DNA of 64,000 nt from Pelotomaculum schinkii (GCF_004369205.1 NZ_QFGA01000001.1:930001-994000), one strand, 5' to 3'. Shown: positions 46,988-55,312, counted from the stretch's first letter. The notes: generated from the sequence alone by a model not told the origin. Numbers and translations are program-made.

Positions 46988-47638
46988 TTATTCCATATCA
47001 TAAAGTTTCTTTAAATCAGCGTTTTTACCTACCGCTACCAGCACGTCCCCCCTATCTATAACTTGAGCCGCACGAGGAGCGACGATAATTTGCTCACCTC
47101 TTTTAATTGCTAAAATGGTAATCCCCATCATTTTTCTCACACCTAACTGATCGAGGGTTTTCCCGATATAAATTTCCGGGGCCCTGAACTCCATGATACT
47201 GTAATGAGGTGAGAGTTCTATGTGGTCCATGATGTTTTGAGAAACCAGCATGCGGGCGAGTCTTTTCCCCATGTCCCGTTCCGGGAAAATCACGGTTGCC
47301 CCAATTTTTTCCAACACCTTACCATGCAGGTTGTTTTTTGCTTTGGCTACAACTTTTTTAACGCCTAACTCCTGTAAAATAATCGCAGCTAAAATATTGG
47401 CCTGGACATCCTCACCAATAGATACTACCACTACGTCAAAATTTCGGATGCCCAGAGACTTTAGAGCCTGCTCGTCCATCGCGTCAGCCTGTACCGCATG
47501 GGTACACGTATTAACCACGCTATTAACCTTTTCGCTATCATTATCGATGGCTAAAACATCGTAGCCCAGGAGGGTCAGTTCTTCTATTAGACTAATACCG
47601 AAGCGGCCCAGACCAATTACTGCAATTTGTTTTTTCAT
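46988..47638 (-). CDS. ktrA: Potassium channel regulator KtrA
   Basis: The 216-residue RCK protein has an N-terminal Rossmann domain (VIGLGRFGISLIEEL, residues 7-21, for ATP/NAD(H)) and a C-terminal RCK_C domain from about 135 (ELSPHYSIMEFRAPEIYIGKT). It forms an octameric ring gating KtrB. It is the first gene of the ktrAB operon, behind a consensus promoter. Confidence 0.95.
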   Translation of the reverse strand: MKKQIAVIGLGRFGISLIEELTLLGYDVLAIDNDSEKVNSVVNTCTHAVQADAMDEQALKSLGIRNFDVVVVSIGEDVQANILAAIILQELGVKKVVAKAKNNLHGKVLEKIGATVIFPERDMGKRLARMLVSQNIMDHIELSPHYSIMEFRAPEIYIGKTLDQLGVRKMMGITILAIKRGEQIIVAPRAAQVIDRGDVLVAVGKNADLKKLYDME

Positions 47639-47682
47639 ATTATAACCTCATTTGCATATATTTTTGACTTTCACTATATTAG

Positions 47683-47711
47683 TTTATAGCTTCTATTATG
47701 ATACTTGTCAA
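47683..47711 (-). promoter_or_regulatory. ktrAB promoter
   Basis: Minus-strand TTGACA (47706-47711), 17 nt, TATAAA (47683-47688). Confidence 0.8.
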
Positions 47712-47809
47712 TAAAAATAAAACTGGCAGAAAAACGATGGTATAATAAATAGTAGTGTGATGGAAGAACTGGTATACAGTAAAACATCTATATCAAGAAG
47801 GGATGTTTG

Positions 47810-48928
47810 ATGATGACGCTAACCTTTGAACAGGGACCAATCAGACCGCCCAGTGAGGCCAACAGTCTTTTAATCAGGCTGACCAGGAACTGCCCGTGGA
47901 ACAGGTGCGCTTTCTGCAACGCCTACAAGGGCACAACTTTTTCGGTGCGAACAGTTGAAGATATTAAGAAGGATATTGATACTATAGCAGAGATGTGCCG
48001 TTTAATTGGTCAGGTATCCCGCGCTGGTGAAATGCCTTCTGAACTGTACCAGGCAAATGAATACCAGGTCTACCACATTGCCGACTGGCTCGCCCACGGC
48101 GGTAAAACGGTTTTTTTACAGGACGGAAATTCAATACTGATGAAAACTGCCGACCTTATTGAAATCCTTGAATATTTAAAAAAGAAGCTGCCCTCTGTGG
48201 AGCGCATCACCAGTTACGCCCGCTCCAGTTCTCTGATCAGGAAGAGTGTTGATGAACTGGCCCAACTGAAGGAGGCCGGGATTTCCCGTCTCCATGTGGG
48301 TCTGGAATCGGGCTGTGATGAAGTGCTGAAATTCATGGACAAGGGAGTTACTGCCGAACAGCACATTGATGCCGGCAAACGGGTCAAAAAAGCGGGAATT
48401 TCCCTCTCGGAGTATGTTTTGTTGGGTCTGGGCGGGCGAAAATGGGCCCAGGAACATCCGTTTGAAACGGCTAGAGTGCTAAATGCCATCAATCCCGACT
48501 ATATCCGCCTGCGCACCCTGGCCATCGTCGAAAACACGCCCCTCTACACTAAATTGCAGCAGGGTGAATGGGAAGAACAACCCGATGAGGAAACTGTAAA
48601 AGAAGAAAAGATTTTAATCGAGAACCTGGGCGGCATTAAGAGCAGGCTTCTTTCCGACCATTCCATGAACTTGCTGGGAGAAATCAACGGCAGGCTGCCG
48701 GAAGATAAACCTGCCATGCTTAAGGTCATTGACCATTTTCTGGCCCTTCCGCAGGCAGAAAAAGAAAACTTCATCCTGGGCAAAAGGTGGGGCTTGTATA
48801 ACAGACTCAATGACTTGCAGGACCCGGAACGGCACGGGCGGGTTGAAAACACCCTAAACAAGCTAAAAAGCCAGGGCCTGCTTGAAGCAACCATAGCCAA
48901 CCTGAAGTACCAGATGGTCAGGGTATAA
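47810..48928 (+). CDS. Radical SAM protein with CX4CX2C cluster motif
   Basis: About 372 residues. The cluster motif is NCPWNRCAFC: four residues separate the first two cysteines, not the usual three. The barrel continues with FLQDGNSILMK, RLHVGLESGCDEVLKFMDKG and ISLSEYVLLGLGG, as in Elp3/HemN-like radical SAM proteins. No extra cluster or cobalamin domain is seen. The start could be ATG 47810 or 47813; aagaaggg precedes. A downstream ABM-fold gene is 50 nt away on the same strand. Reaction unknown. Confidence 0.85.
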   Translation: MMTLTFEQGPIRPPSEANSLLIRLTRNCPWNRCAFCNAYKGTTFSVRTVEDIKKDIDTIAEMCRLIGQVSRAGEMPSELYQANEYQVYHIADWLAHGGKTVFLQDGNSILMKTADLIEILEYLKKKLPSVERITSYARSSSLIRKSVDELAQLKEAGISRLHVGLESGCDEVLKFMDKGVTAEQHIDAGKRVKKAGISLSEYVLLGLGGRKWAQEHPFETARVLNAINPDYIRLRTLAIVENTPLYTKLQQGEWEEQPDEETVKEEKILIENLGGIKSRLLSDHSMNLLGEINGRLPEDKPAMLKVIDHFLALPQAEKENFILGKRWGLYNRLNDLQDPERHGRVENTLNKLKSQGLLEATIANLKYQMVRV

Positions 48929-48978
48929 GCCATGCAAAAGGGTATAATAAACGAAAACTTTTTGGAAAGGAATAAATT

Positions 48979-49269
48979 ATGATTACATTAATTGCAAAAC
49001 TTAAAGCGCAACCAGGTAAAGAAGCTTTGCTGGCCGATGAATGTGTAAAGCTGGCAAAAAATGTCCGGGAACACGAGCAGGGGTGTTTAATGTATATACC
49101 CCACGTTTCCACAGAAAACCCCGCAGAAATAGTCTTTTTCGAAAAATATATCGACCAGGAAGCATTTCACGCCCACGGCCAAACCCCATATTTTAAGGCG
49201 TACAAAGAAAAATGTGGTGAGTTGGCAGAAGGAAATTCTCAAATACAATTTATTAAGGAATTGATTTGA
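48979..49269 (+). CDS. ABM-domain protein (putative quinol monooxygenase)
   Basis: The 96-residue ferredoxin-like protein has VREHEQGCLMYIPHVS and FEKYIDQEAFHAHGQTPYF, the pattern of antibiotic-biosynthesis-monooxygenase/YgiN proteins. In an anaerobe it may act as a small-molecule binding or isomerising protein instead of an oxygenase. aaaggaat precedes the ATG. It probably shares a transcript with the radical SAM gene. Confidence 0.85.
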   Translation: MITLIAKLKAQPGKEALLADECVKLAKNVREHEQGCLMYIPHVSTENPAEIVFFEKYIDQEAFHAHGQTPYFKAYKEKCGELAEGNSQIQFIKELI

Positions 49270-49459
49270 GTTTTTTTGACACCTGGTTGTCCAGTCTTCA
49301 ACGTTCCACATGTCAGTTACCCGGTCCTGATAAAAATCCGGGTCACGGGACACTAAAACAACAGTCCCTTAAATTCTTTTAGCGCTTTTTCAACGCATCT
49401 TTTTTCAACGCATCTTTAGTTAAGCAAATAGAAATTTAAGAAAGGTCGCTTCCAGCATA

Positions 49460-49948
49460 ATGGCCAAGGACAAAACTCCCGTTACTCCAGCTATCCGTTT
49501 TCTAAAAAAGGAAAAGGTAGCCTTCACAGGCCACCTGTACGACTACGAGGAACATGGTGGAACAGCGGCTTCCGCACGTGAGCTGGGTGTGGATGAACAC
49601 AGCGTCATTAAAACCCTTGTTATGGAAGATGAAAACAAGAAACCTCTGGTTGTCTTAATGCATGGGGACCTTCAGGTATCGACCAAGAACCTGGCCCGGC
49701 GCCTTGGAGTTAAATCCATTACCCCTTGTACCCCGGAAACAGCTACAAAGCATACCGGGTATCTGGTGGGCGGGACTTCCCCCTTCGGCACTGTAAAGAG
49801 AATGCCGGTTTACCTGGAGGAAACCATCCTTGACCTTCCCCAAATCCATATTAACGGCGGGAAACGGGGCTTTCTTGTGATCATCGACCCCAAGGAACTG
49901 GTGCGGGTTTTAAACCCCATATTGGTAAAGGTTGGTATCAATCACTAG
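49460..49948 (+). CDS. ybaK: Cys-tRNA(Pro) deacylase YbaK
   Basis: The 162-residue YbaK/EbsC-domain protein hydrolyses Cys mis-charged onto tRNA-Pro. Motifs include EEHGGTAASARELGV, VIKTLVMED, LARRLGVKSI and GYLVGGTSPFGTVKRMPVYL, with the key Lys near 50. Length is typical. The end overlaps the convergent DUF2284 gene by 4 nt. Confidence 0.94.
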   Translation: MAKDKTPVTPAIRFLKKEKVAFTGHLYDYEEHGGTAASARELGVDEHSVIKTLVMEDENKKPLVVLMHGDLQVSTKNLARRLGVKSITPCTPETATKHTGYLVGGTSPFGTVKRMPVYLEETILDLPQIHINGGKRGFLVIIDPKELVRVLNPILVKVGINH

Positions 49949-50454
49949 TCGATTAATAACAAACCATAATAGTTTCCGTCGCTTTCAAAGTCCTTTAAGA
50001 CCATGATAGGCCAACCATTTGTTCTCACTGTTTCAAACACATCAATACCACACGCTTCCATTGACGGCCTTGCATTTTTGGGCTGTGCGCATTTCTCCGG
50101 ATTGCAGGTTTTACATATCATGCAGGGTCCGGCCCCGAACCCTATCACTTTATAATATCCGGCTAAAAAAATCTCTCTTTCCAGTTTTAAAACCACTTCT
50201 GAAGGATCATTCCAATTTGCTTTGCAATGCACCAGCAGAGCACGCTTATAGCAGTCAATCATTTCTTGGGTTTCTTTATGTGTCGGCGTATTGGGAGGAC
50301 AACAGTGCCTTCTTCTGGGGCCATATTTACAACCGAAGCTGCATTTCATTCTGACCCACGCCGCGGTTTTGATGGTGCCTGGATCAATAATTTTCGCATC
50401 AACAGAGCCAAGTTCTTTAGCTAAATTAATGAAGCCCGATAAATCGCTGCCCAT
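49945..50454 (-). CDS. DUF2284 metal-binding protein
   Basis: The 169-residue protein has cysteine groups: CSFGCKYGPRRRHCCPPNTP at about 38-57 and GPCMICKTCNPEKCAQP at about 109-125, the DUF2284 pattern (predicted metal or Fe-S binding). Function unknown. Convergent with ybaK. Confidence 0.9.
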   Translation of the reverse strand: MGSDLSGFINLAKELGSVDAKIIDPGTIKTAAWVRMKCSFGCKYGPRRRHCCPPNTPTHKETQEMIDCYKRALLVHCKANWNDPSEVVLKLEREIFLAGYYKVIGFGAGPCMICKTCNPEKCAQPKNARPSMEACGIDVFETVRTNGWPIMVLKDFESDGNYYGLLLID

Positions 50455-50663
50455 AATATATTCGCCCCCATACCATTATCTTGAGTGTATCATACATTAA
50501 GTTGGGCAAGCCGTAAATACTGCGGCTATTAAAAACACGAGCATGGTAATGGAGTTTATTATTAACAGTGATGAAGAAGAAGGAACATGTAGGGAATTAC
50601 CAAAAGGATTTTTATTAACAATGTATAATAAATAAGCAAAAACAGTGAGGGTGTGATATTGCT

Positions 50664-50846
50664 ATGTTTTGGTGGATTGCGGCCGCTGTAGTATGGGTAA
50701 TATCTGCTGCTTGAATTTTTTATATCATGGCGGACGTGATCCGCGGTAAAGCCCCGGTCTTAAGCTCTAAATTATGGCCCGGTTATATATTTCATGGTGT
50801 TACTGCTATTTTAGTAATCGTTTTTATCTTTAAGGCTTTAAATTAA
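50664..50846 (+). CDS. Putative small membrane selenoprotein 1 (in-frame UGA)
   Basis: ATG 50664 opens a 60-codon frame ending at TAA 50844-50846 with one TGA at codon 17 (50712-50714). Before it lies MFWWIAAAVVWVISAA, a membrane helix that continues past the UGA as IFYIMADVIRG. A second hydrophobic helix (GVTAILVIVFIFKAL) ends the protein. Two TM segments are predicted with a short loop. A hairpin with loop G at +22 follows the UGA. The next ORF has the same plan. UGA is used as a normal stop elsewhere (for example bioB), so recoding must be local. Decay of a normal gene is the alternative, but two matching cases side by side speak against it. Weak ribosome site (gagggtg); TATAAT at 50624. 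Confidence 0.7.
50730..50744 (+). promoter_or_regulatory. Bacterial SECIS-like hairpin 1
   Basis: GCGGA (50730-50734) pairs with TCCGC (50740-50744) around loop CGTGA; G is the second loop base, at +22 from the UGA. Bacterial SECIS elements have a short stem with a G in the first two loop positions about 16-37 nt after UGA. Confidence 0.6.
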
Positions 50847-50885
50847 TCATTGAAAATAAAATTCAGGCTGCAGGAGGGGCTGAAC

Positions 50886-51077
50886 TTGTTGAGAATAGCT
50901 GGTTACCTACTCCTATTGTTAGGTATTGTTTGAATTGTCACGATCATGGGAGGAGTCTTCTCTCACACTTATTCCAGTATCAACCAACTATGGGGTGCGT
51001 TTGCTTTCCACCTAATTGCCATGATTGCAGGGTTAATGTGCATTGCTAAAAGCATGAACCGTCAGCAAAAAGCTTAA
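50886..51077 (+). CDS. Putative small membrane selenoprotein 2 (in-frame UGA)
   Basis: TTG 50886 (or 50889) follows ggagggg at 50873-50879. The 63-codon frame ends at TAA 51075-51077 and has one TGA at codon 16 (50931-50933). It reads AGYLLLLGIV, UGA, then IVTIMGGVFSH, followed by a second helix (AFAFHLIAMIAGLMCIAKS) with a Cys near 52 and a basic end. Around the UGA it matches the ORF 40 nt upstream (UGA then I-x-x-I-M). A SECIS-like hairpin with loop G at +22 follows. The two are probably co-transcribed and might act as a heteromer; a thiol/selenol partner for the Sec could be this Cys (inference). A terminator-like hairpin follows. Confidence 0.7.
50948..50964 (+). promoter_or_regulatory. 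Bacterial SECIS-like hairpin 2
   Basis: GGGAGGA (50948-50954) pairs with TTCTCTC (50958-50964), two G-U pairs included, around loop GTC whose first base is G at +22 from the UGA. Confidence 0.6.
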
Positions 51078-51113
51078 TCAGAGGTAGAGATCGCACTTTT
51101 ATGAGCTTGGCTC

Positions 51114-51144
51114 AGTGAGTCAGAGAGGAATCTCTGACTCACTT
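51114..51144 (+). terminator. Terminator after the UGA-containing ORFs
   Basis: AGTGAGTCAGAGA pairs with TCTCTGACTCACT around loop GGAA, 36 nt after the stop of ORF 2. T-rich tail is modest. Confidence 0.75.
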
Positions 51145-51225
51145 CATTAGCTGTCGCAAATATCAGCGCTCAATATAATTTCCTGATAAATTGTTCATTG
51201 ACGGAACAACCCCTTTGTCCCAACC

Positions 51226-51990
51226 TTATTTCTTAAAACCAGTATATACATGGATGGCGTCTCTCAGAAATTCCGCCGTACCCGGTTGCTTTTCGTCGTA
51301 GTACGCCTTAAACCGTTCGTCATCCATATACATTTGAGCAAGACCCGCATGTGCTTCTTTACTGTACTCGCTCCAGAAATAAGTTAACCATTGCTTATGC
51401 AAATCCGCCGCTTTTTGAGCAATAGCGCCGGCAGGGTCGCCAGTTTTGAAAGCTTCGGCTAAAGTGACGTTTACTTCATTTGCCAGTCTAGTTGCCTCTT
51501 CATACTCTTCTTGTGTCATATTCTTCAGCTTTGCATTGGACTTGTTTACAGTATCAGCGCCATATTTATTACGAATTTCTTTACCGTATTTTATCTCGTT
51601 ATCATCAATCAGCTTTTGCTTAAAACCTTCGAACTTTTCTTTATCGGTCATGCTCATTCTCCCTTCGGTTAAAGCCATTGTTTTTTCCACATTAGCAATT
51701 AGTAAATCTAACTGCTTTCTTTTTTCGAGGAGTTGGGCGCGATGTTCCTTAAGTGCTTCAACTCCATTGAAGGAAGGGGCGGTCACAATTTTTTTAATAC
51801 TTTCCAGACTGATTCCCAGTTCTTTGTAAAACAGGATTTGTTGCAGCATGTTAACTTCCGCTTGACCATAGATCCGGTATCCCGACGAGTTCATTCTTGC
51901 CGGCTTAAGAATACCAATCTCATCATAATACCGGAGCGTTCTGGCGCTGATCCCTGCCAATCGGGCCAACTTCTGCACTGTGTATTCCAT
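51226..51990 (-). CDS. MerR-family regulator with TipAS antibiotic-recognition domain
   Basis: The 254-residue protein has a MerR HTH (VQKLARLAGISARTLRYYDEIG, residues 5-26), a dimerisation coiled coil (about 75-110), and a TipAS domain (about 125-250: WLTYFWSEYSKEAHAGLAQMYMDDERFKAYYD by pattern). TipAL/Mta-type regulators bind cationic or thiopeptide drugs and activate efflux genes, twisting promoters with 19-nt spacers. No efflux gene adjoins; its targets may be elsewhere. Confidence 0.92.
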   Translation of the reverse strand: MEYTVQKLARLAGISARTLRYYDEIGILKPARMNSSGYRIYGQAEVNMLQQILFYKELGISLESIKKIVTAPSFNGVEALKEHRAQLLEKRKQLDLLIANVEKTMALTEGRMSMTDKEKFEGFKQKLIDDNEIKYGKEIRNKYGADTVNKSNAKLKNMTQEEYEEATRLANEVNVTLAEAFKTGDPAGAIAQKAADLHKQWLTYFWSEYSKEAHAGLAQMYMDDERFKAYYDEKQPGTAEFLRDAIHVYTGFKK

Positions 51991-52117
51991 GTGGCTACCC
52001 TCCCGACAACATAACTATACACCTTTACGCAACGTCAAGGTCAATCATTTTTTCGCAGAAAAAATGACTCACAAAAGCTCATTCTGTCTAGAAAGTATTT
52101 TAGTCCTATACTACCCG

Positions 52118-52142
52118 AAAGCCCACAATCACTTGTGGGCTT
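52118..52142 (-). terminator. Terminator after the thioesterase gene
   Basis: AAGCCCACAA/TTGTGGGCTT stem with loop tcac, 27 nt after the stop. It has the same layout as the hairpin at 53571 with compensating base changes. Confidence 0.65.
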
Positions 52143-52168
52143 GACATTCTAAGGTGCAAACTTATCCT

Positions 52169-52600
52169 TCAAGGAGCGCAACCTTCATACACTTCTATAG
52201 CATGGCGGAGAAAGTCAGGGATCGGTCTTGTCGCTTGATTGGTAAAGTCATAGCTGACATAAACATTTTCCGCCTTTAGCAACGGTTTATCTTCTCCATC
52301 TCGCGTAATAAGAAACCTCATCACAAAACTGGTATTGCCCATTTCAACAGTTTTACACCATATATTCAACCAATCATTAACGACAGCCGGGGTGTCAAAC
52401 TCCAAAGTGACCTTTTTGACGATATAAGCAAATTTACCACTTTTGGCCATTTCAACCCGTTCAAGTTTCAGTCCCTCGCTAAAATACTCGCTCACAGCAA
52501 TATCAAGGTAATTAAGGAAATGTGCGTGAAATACGATTTGCGCAGAATCAACTTCAGAGAAACGGACCTTCAATCTATGCTTAAAACGATAACCTGGCAT
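52169..52600 (-). CDS. Acyl-CoA thioesterase, 4HBT/YbgC type
   Basis: About 143 residues of hotdog fold: VRFSEVDSAQIVFHAHFLNYLDIAVSEYF by pattern, with the catalytic Asp in EVDSAQ and His in VFHAHF as in YbgC/FadM thioesterases. It hydrolyses acyl-CoA; chain preference unknown. ATG 52600 is chosen (ggtggtg nearby, homology starts here); the frame extends to 52675 without family similarity. Confidence 0.88.
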   Translation of the reverse strand: MPGYRFKHRLKVRFSEVDSAQIVFHAHFLNYLDIAVSEYFSEGLKLERVEMAKSGKFAYIVKKVTLEFDTPAVVNDWLNIWCKTVEMGNTSFVMRFLITRDGEDKPLLKAENVYVSYDFTNQATRPIPDFLRHAIEVYEGCAP

Positions 52601-52904
52601 TATAACACCACCACTTGTTTTTATATGGTATACTATAAACCACCTTTCCTTGTGATAAAAGCGTTTATGAGACAATTTTTTCTGATGAAGATAAAACTCT
52701 GCCCGGCAGGAGTCATGTAATGATGATGAAATCTTAATCTACTTTCATCCTCCCCTATGATCCTGCATTCCTGGAAGTTTGCCGTGAAATTGAAAAAATC
52801 TATTTATGTTTATTTATAAAGTTGACTATATATTTGCATACTGCTAATATAATTTTCATAAACATTTTTCAAGGTTTAATCAATTCTCCCAGGAGGCGAT
52901 ATAC
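52601..52904. other. Intergenic region between thioesterase and flavodoxin genes
   Basis: Divergent AT-rich region. No gene is supported; the next gene's ribosome site caggaggcg is at 52890-52898. Confidence 0.4.
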
Positions 52905-53540
52905 ATGAAAGTGGTTGCGTTTAACGGAAGTCCACACAAAAACGGCAACACATATGCAGCAATAAAAATGGTCGCACAGGAACTGGAAAAAGAAAATATT
53001 GAAGTTGTAATCATTAATGTGGGCAACAAAGCAATAAGCGGATGTATCGCCTGTAACGAATGTATAAAGAACCAAAATGAAAGATGTGCAATAACCAATG
53101 ACCCTGTCAATGAATGGATTCAGGAAATGAAAAATGCAGACGGCATTATATTAGGCTCTCCGGTACATTATTCGGCCATAGCAGGGACAATGAAATCATT
53201 TTTAGACCGTGCCTTTTTCGTGGCTTCTGTAAATGGCGGGATGCTCAGACACAAGATAGGCGCCAGTGTTGTAGCCGTCAGGCGCTCGGGGGGACTGCCC
53301 GCCTTCAACCAGCTCAATAATTTCATTAATTATTCTGAAATGCTGATGCCGACATCGAATTATTGGAATATAGTATATGGCACAGCACCAGGAGAAGCTG
53401 AACAGGACGAAGAAGGAAAACAAATCATGAGGGTGCTTGGAAAAAATATGGCATGGTTGATGAAACTTGTTGAGTTCGGCAAAGATAAAATCACAGCACC
53501 ACCAAGAGAAAAAAAGGTGTTTACAAATTTCATAAGATAA
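52905..53540 (+). CDS. Flavodoxin-fold NAD(P)H-dependent reductase
   Basis: The 211-residue FMN-binding protein has FNGSPHKNGNTYAA (phosphate loop, residues 5-18), CIACNECIKNQNERC (possible 4Fe-4S or redox cysteines, about 47-61) and GSPVHYSAIAGTMKSFLDR near 85, as in iron-sulfur flavoproteins. It transfers electrons in an anaerobic redox reaction; partner unknown. It resembles the first part of the protein at 28714. Confidence 0.88.
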   Translation: MKVVAFNGSPHKNGNTYAAIKMVAQELEKENIEVVIINVGNKAISGCIACNECIKNQNERCAITNDPVNEWIQEMKNADGIILGSPVHYSAIAGTMKSFLDRAFFVASVNGGMLRHKIGASVVAVRRSGGLPAFNQLNNFINYSEMLMPTSNYWNIVYGTAPGEAEQDEEGKQIMRVLGKNMAWLMKLVEFGKDKITAPPREKKVFTNFIR

Positions 53541-53570
53541 AATGTGCTTATTATAAGAAGAAGAAATCGA

Positions 53571-53606
53571 AAGCCCCGCAATCGCTTGCGGGGCTTGATT
53601 GTTTTT
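53571..53606 (+). terminator. Terminator after the flavodoxin gene
   Basis: AAGCCCCGCAA/TTGCGGGGCTT with loop tcgc, then a T-rich tail. It is a covarying relative of the hairpin at 52118. Confidence 0.85.
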
Positions 53607-53935
53607 AAAACGACCAAAAAACAATCGGTTGCTGGCCGGATCGCAGACCAGAAATCTTTTTCATACCCGCCTCTTGAGGCGGGTAAGTTTTGTTGGGTGT
53701 CTGCGGATGGACTAAACGGCCTCCCCCATTCTATTGATTTTCATTGGAACCTTTTTCTATTTTTATATTAATCTCCGATTTTTATGCAACACTAGCGACA
53801 CACAAGCTAAAGTTTACTTAGATTTTGACGAATATTATAGTAGTATCAAGTAAGGGAGCAAATTTGGGGAAAACATTAGTGAAACGATATTCCAGTTAGA
53901 GTTGGACAACAAACCATAATTAATGGAGATTAACT
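53607..53935. other. Intergenic region with a second hairpin
   Basis: A perfect short stem acccgcctc/gaggcgggt is at about 53664-53683. The rest becomes AT-rich towards the next gene. No gene is seen. Confidence 0.4.
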
Positions 53936-54448
53936 ATGAAAAAATTTATCATGGTTTTAGTCGTTTTTTTAGTTATGGCCTTTTCTATGTCTTGTGAAGC
54001 AATTGAAAAACCGCAGTATTATAATCAACCAGATTCTTTCTTAGTTTCATATATGTCCACATTCCCAGATACAGAAACTAAGATTATTAAAGCACTTAAT
54101 ATAATTGATATTATGTATCCTAATTGGCAAAATAATTATGAGTATGGAATTTTCGATTGTTCAGAAACGACTGAATTTGTCTGGTATTTTTTTAATAAAT
54201 GTGGTATTGAATCAACTTATTGTCAAAGTAATAAATTATGGCATTGTTGGTTGGAAGTTAAAGATAATAACAAAAAAATAATTATTGAAACCACAACATT
54301 AAGTATAGTGTCTGAAGAAAACTCTGGATGGTATTATAGTGGACGCGATGTAAAATATAATAGCCATATGCGTATTGATGAAATTGATTGGTGGAATAGT
54401 AAGATTTTTAATGGTAGCTTATTATCGAGTGATTTGCTATATAGATAG
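53936..54448 (+). CDS. AT-rich orphan, exported protein with Cys-His-Glu pattern
   Basis: The 170-residue protein starts with a signal sequence ending MAFSMSC, a possible lipobox. The body has FDCSETTEFVWYFFNKCG near 80, LWHCWLEV near 105 and IIIETTTLSI near 120, which resembles the Cys-His-acid order of transglutaminase-like or other papain-fold enzymes. The codon use (AAA, AAT, TTA, ATA) is far more AT-rich than its neighbours, suggesting recent gain. Function not assigned. Confidence 0.7.
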   Translation: MKKFIMVLVVFLVMAFSMSCEAIEKPQYYNQPDSFLVSYMSTFPDTETKIIKALNIIDIMYPNWQNNYEYGIFDCSETTEFVWYFFNKCGIESTYCQSNKLWHCWLEVKDNNKKIIIETTTLSIVSEENSGWYYSGRDVKYNSHMRIDEIDWWNSKIFNGSLLSSDLLYR

Positions 54449-54536
54449 CTAAAATGGGCTCTACCGACCTCTTTTCCCATCCATGTGTACATTTTATATT
54501 GCGGGAGACAGATTACTTTTCCGCTATTATTATTAA

Positions 54537-54570
54537 AAGCATATCTCTCCCTTAGCGGAAAGATATGCTT
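54537..54570 (-). terminator. Terminator of the tRNA operon
   Basis: AAGCATATCT/AGATATGCTT stem directly after tRNA-Arg on the minus strand, with a T-rich tail. Confidence 0.75.
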
Positions 54571-54573
54571 ATC

Positions 54574-54650
<77 letters not shown>

Positions 54651-54655
54651 ATATA

Positions 54656-54729
54656 TGGAGCGGGTGAAGGGAATCGAACCCTCGTAATCGGCTTGGAAGG
54701 CCGACGCTCTACCATTGAGCTACACCCGC
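54656..54729 (-). tRNA. tRNA-Gly (anticodon TCC)
   Basis: Acceptor stem GCGGGTG/CACCCGC, anticodon loop CTTCCAA with TCC, T-loop GTTCGATTC, encoded CCA. It lies 5 nt upstream of tRNA-Arg in one transcript. Confidence 0.97.
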
Positions 54730-54767
54730 TTGGGAAAACATCCATCCTGTTTATCGATGCATATAAC

Positions 54768-54796
54768 ATTATAACTAAAAACCGGCTCCACGTCAA
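54768..54796 (-). promoter_or_regulatory. Promoter of the tRNA-Gly/tRNA-Arg unit
   Basis: Minus-strand TTGACG (54791-54796), 17 nt, TATAAT (54768-54773), 38 nt before tRNA-Gly. Confidence 0.85.
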
Positions 54797-54829
54797 AGTT
54801 ATTTTACTCCAGACATCAAGCTTTTTATT

Positions 54830-55312
54830 TCAGACGCGGTAAATGGCCGGCCTGACCCCGTCCTCGTCAAACTCCAGGATACCGTAGCTGGGACGGTCAT
54901 GGTCGCGTGGTCTGGAGATGCTGCCCGGGTTGAACAGCAGCACGCCGGCCTCCCTGGTAAACCCGGCGGTGTGGCTGTGCCCGAACACAACTATATCAGC
55001 GCCGGCCTCCAACGCCTGGAGCACCAGTTTGTCAACCCGGTACTTTGATACAAAAGTGTGACCATGCAGTAAAAGGACACGGTGGCCGGCCAGTTCGAAG
55101 ACCTCCTCCAGCTGTCTCTCATCAGGGAAGTCACAATTACCCCTTACCGCCTTGACCGGCAAAGCAGTTTCGGCGGCCAGCCTGAGAGCATCCTGGTAAA
55201 AATCCCCGGCATGTATGATTAAATCCAGTGGTCCCGCTTCTTTGAGAGCACGGATGCCATTGGCCAGGTGGCCGTGGCTGTCGCTAAACACTATCACCCG
55301 CAAGCTCTTCAC
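54830..55312 (-). CDS. YfcE/MJ0936-family metallophosphoesterase
   Basis: The 160-residue phosphodiesterase has FSDSHGH at residues 9-15, HAGDFY near 35, RGNCDFP near 58, LLHGHTF near 80 and FGHSHTA near 112, all metal ligands of the calcineurin fold. It overlaps rdgB by 29 nt. The start is GTG 55312, or TTG 55303, which has better spacing from aggag. Last gene of the rph-rdgB operon. Confidence 0.92.
   Translation of the reverse strand: MKSLRVIVFSDSHGHLANGIRALKEAGPLDLIIHAGDFYQDALRLAAETALPVKAVRGNCDFPDERQLEEVFELAGHRVLLLHGHTFVSKYRVDKLVLQALEAGADIVVFGHSHTAGFTREAGVLLFNPGSISRPRDHDRPSYGILEFDEDGVRPAIYRV

Noticed and set aside
50543-50635. 30-codon ORF just upstream of the UGA-containing pair
   Set aside because: No ribosome site, and the likely -10 box of the pair overlaps its end.
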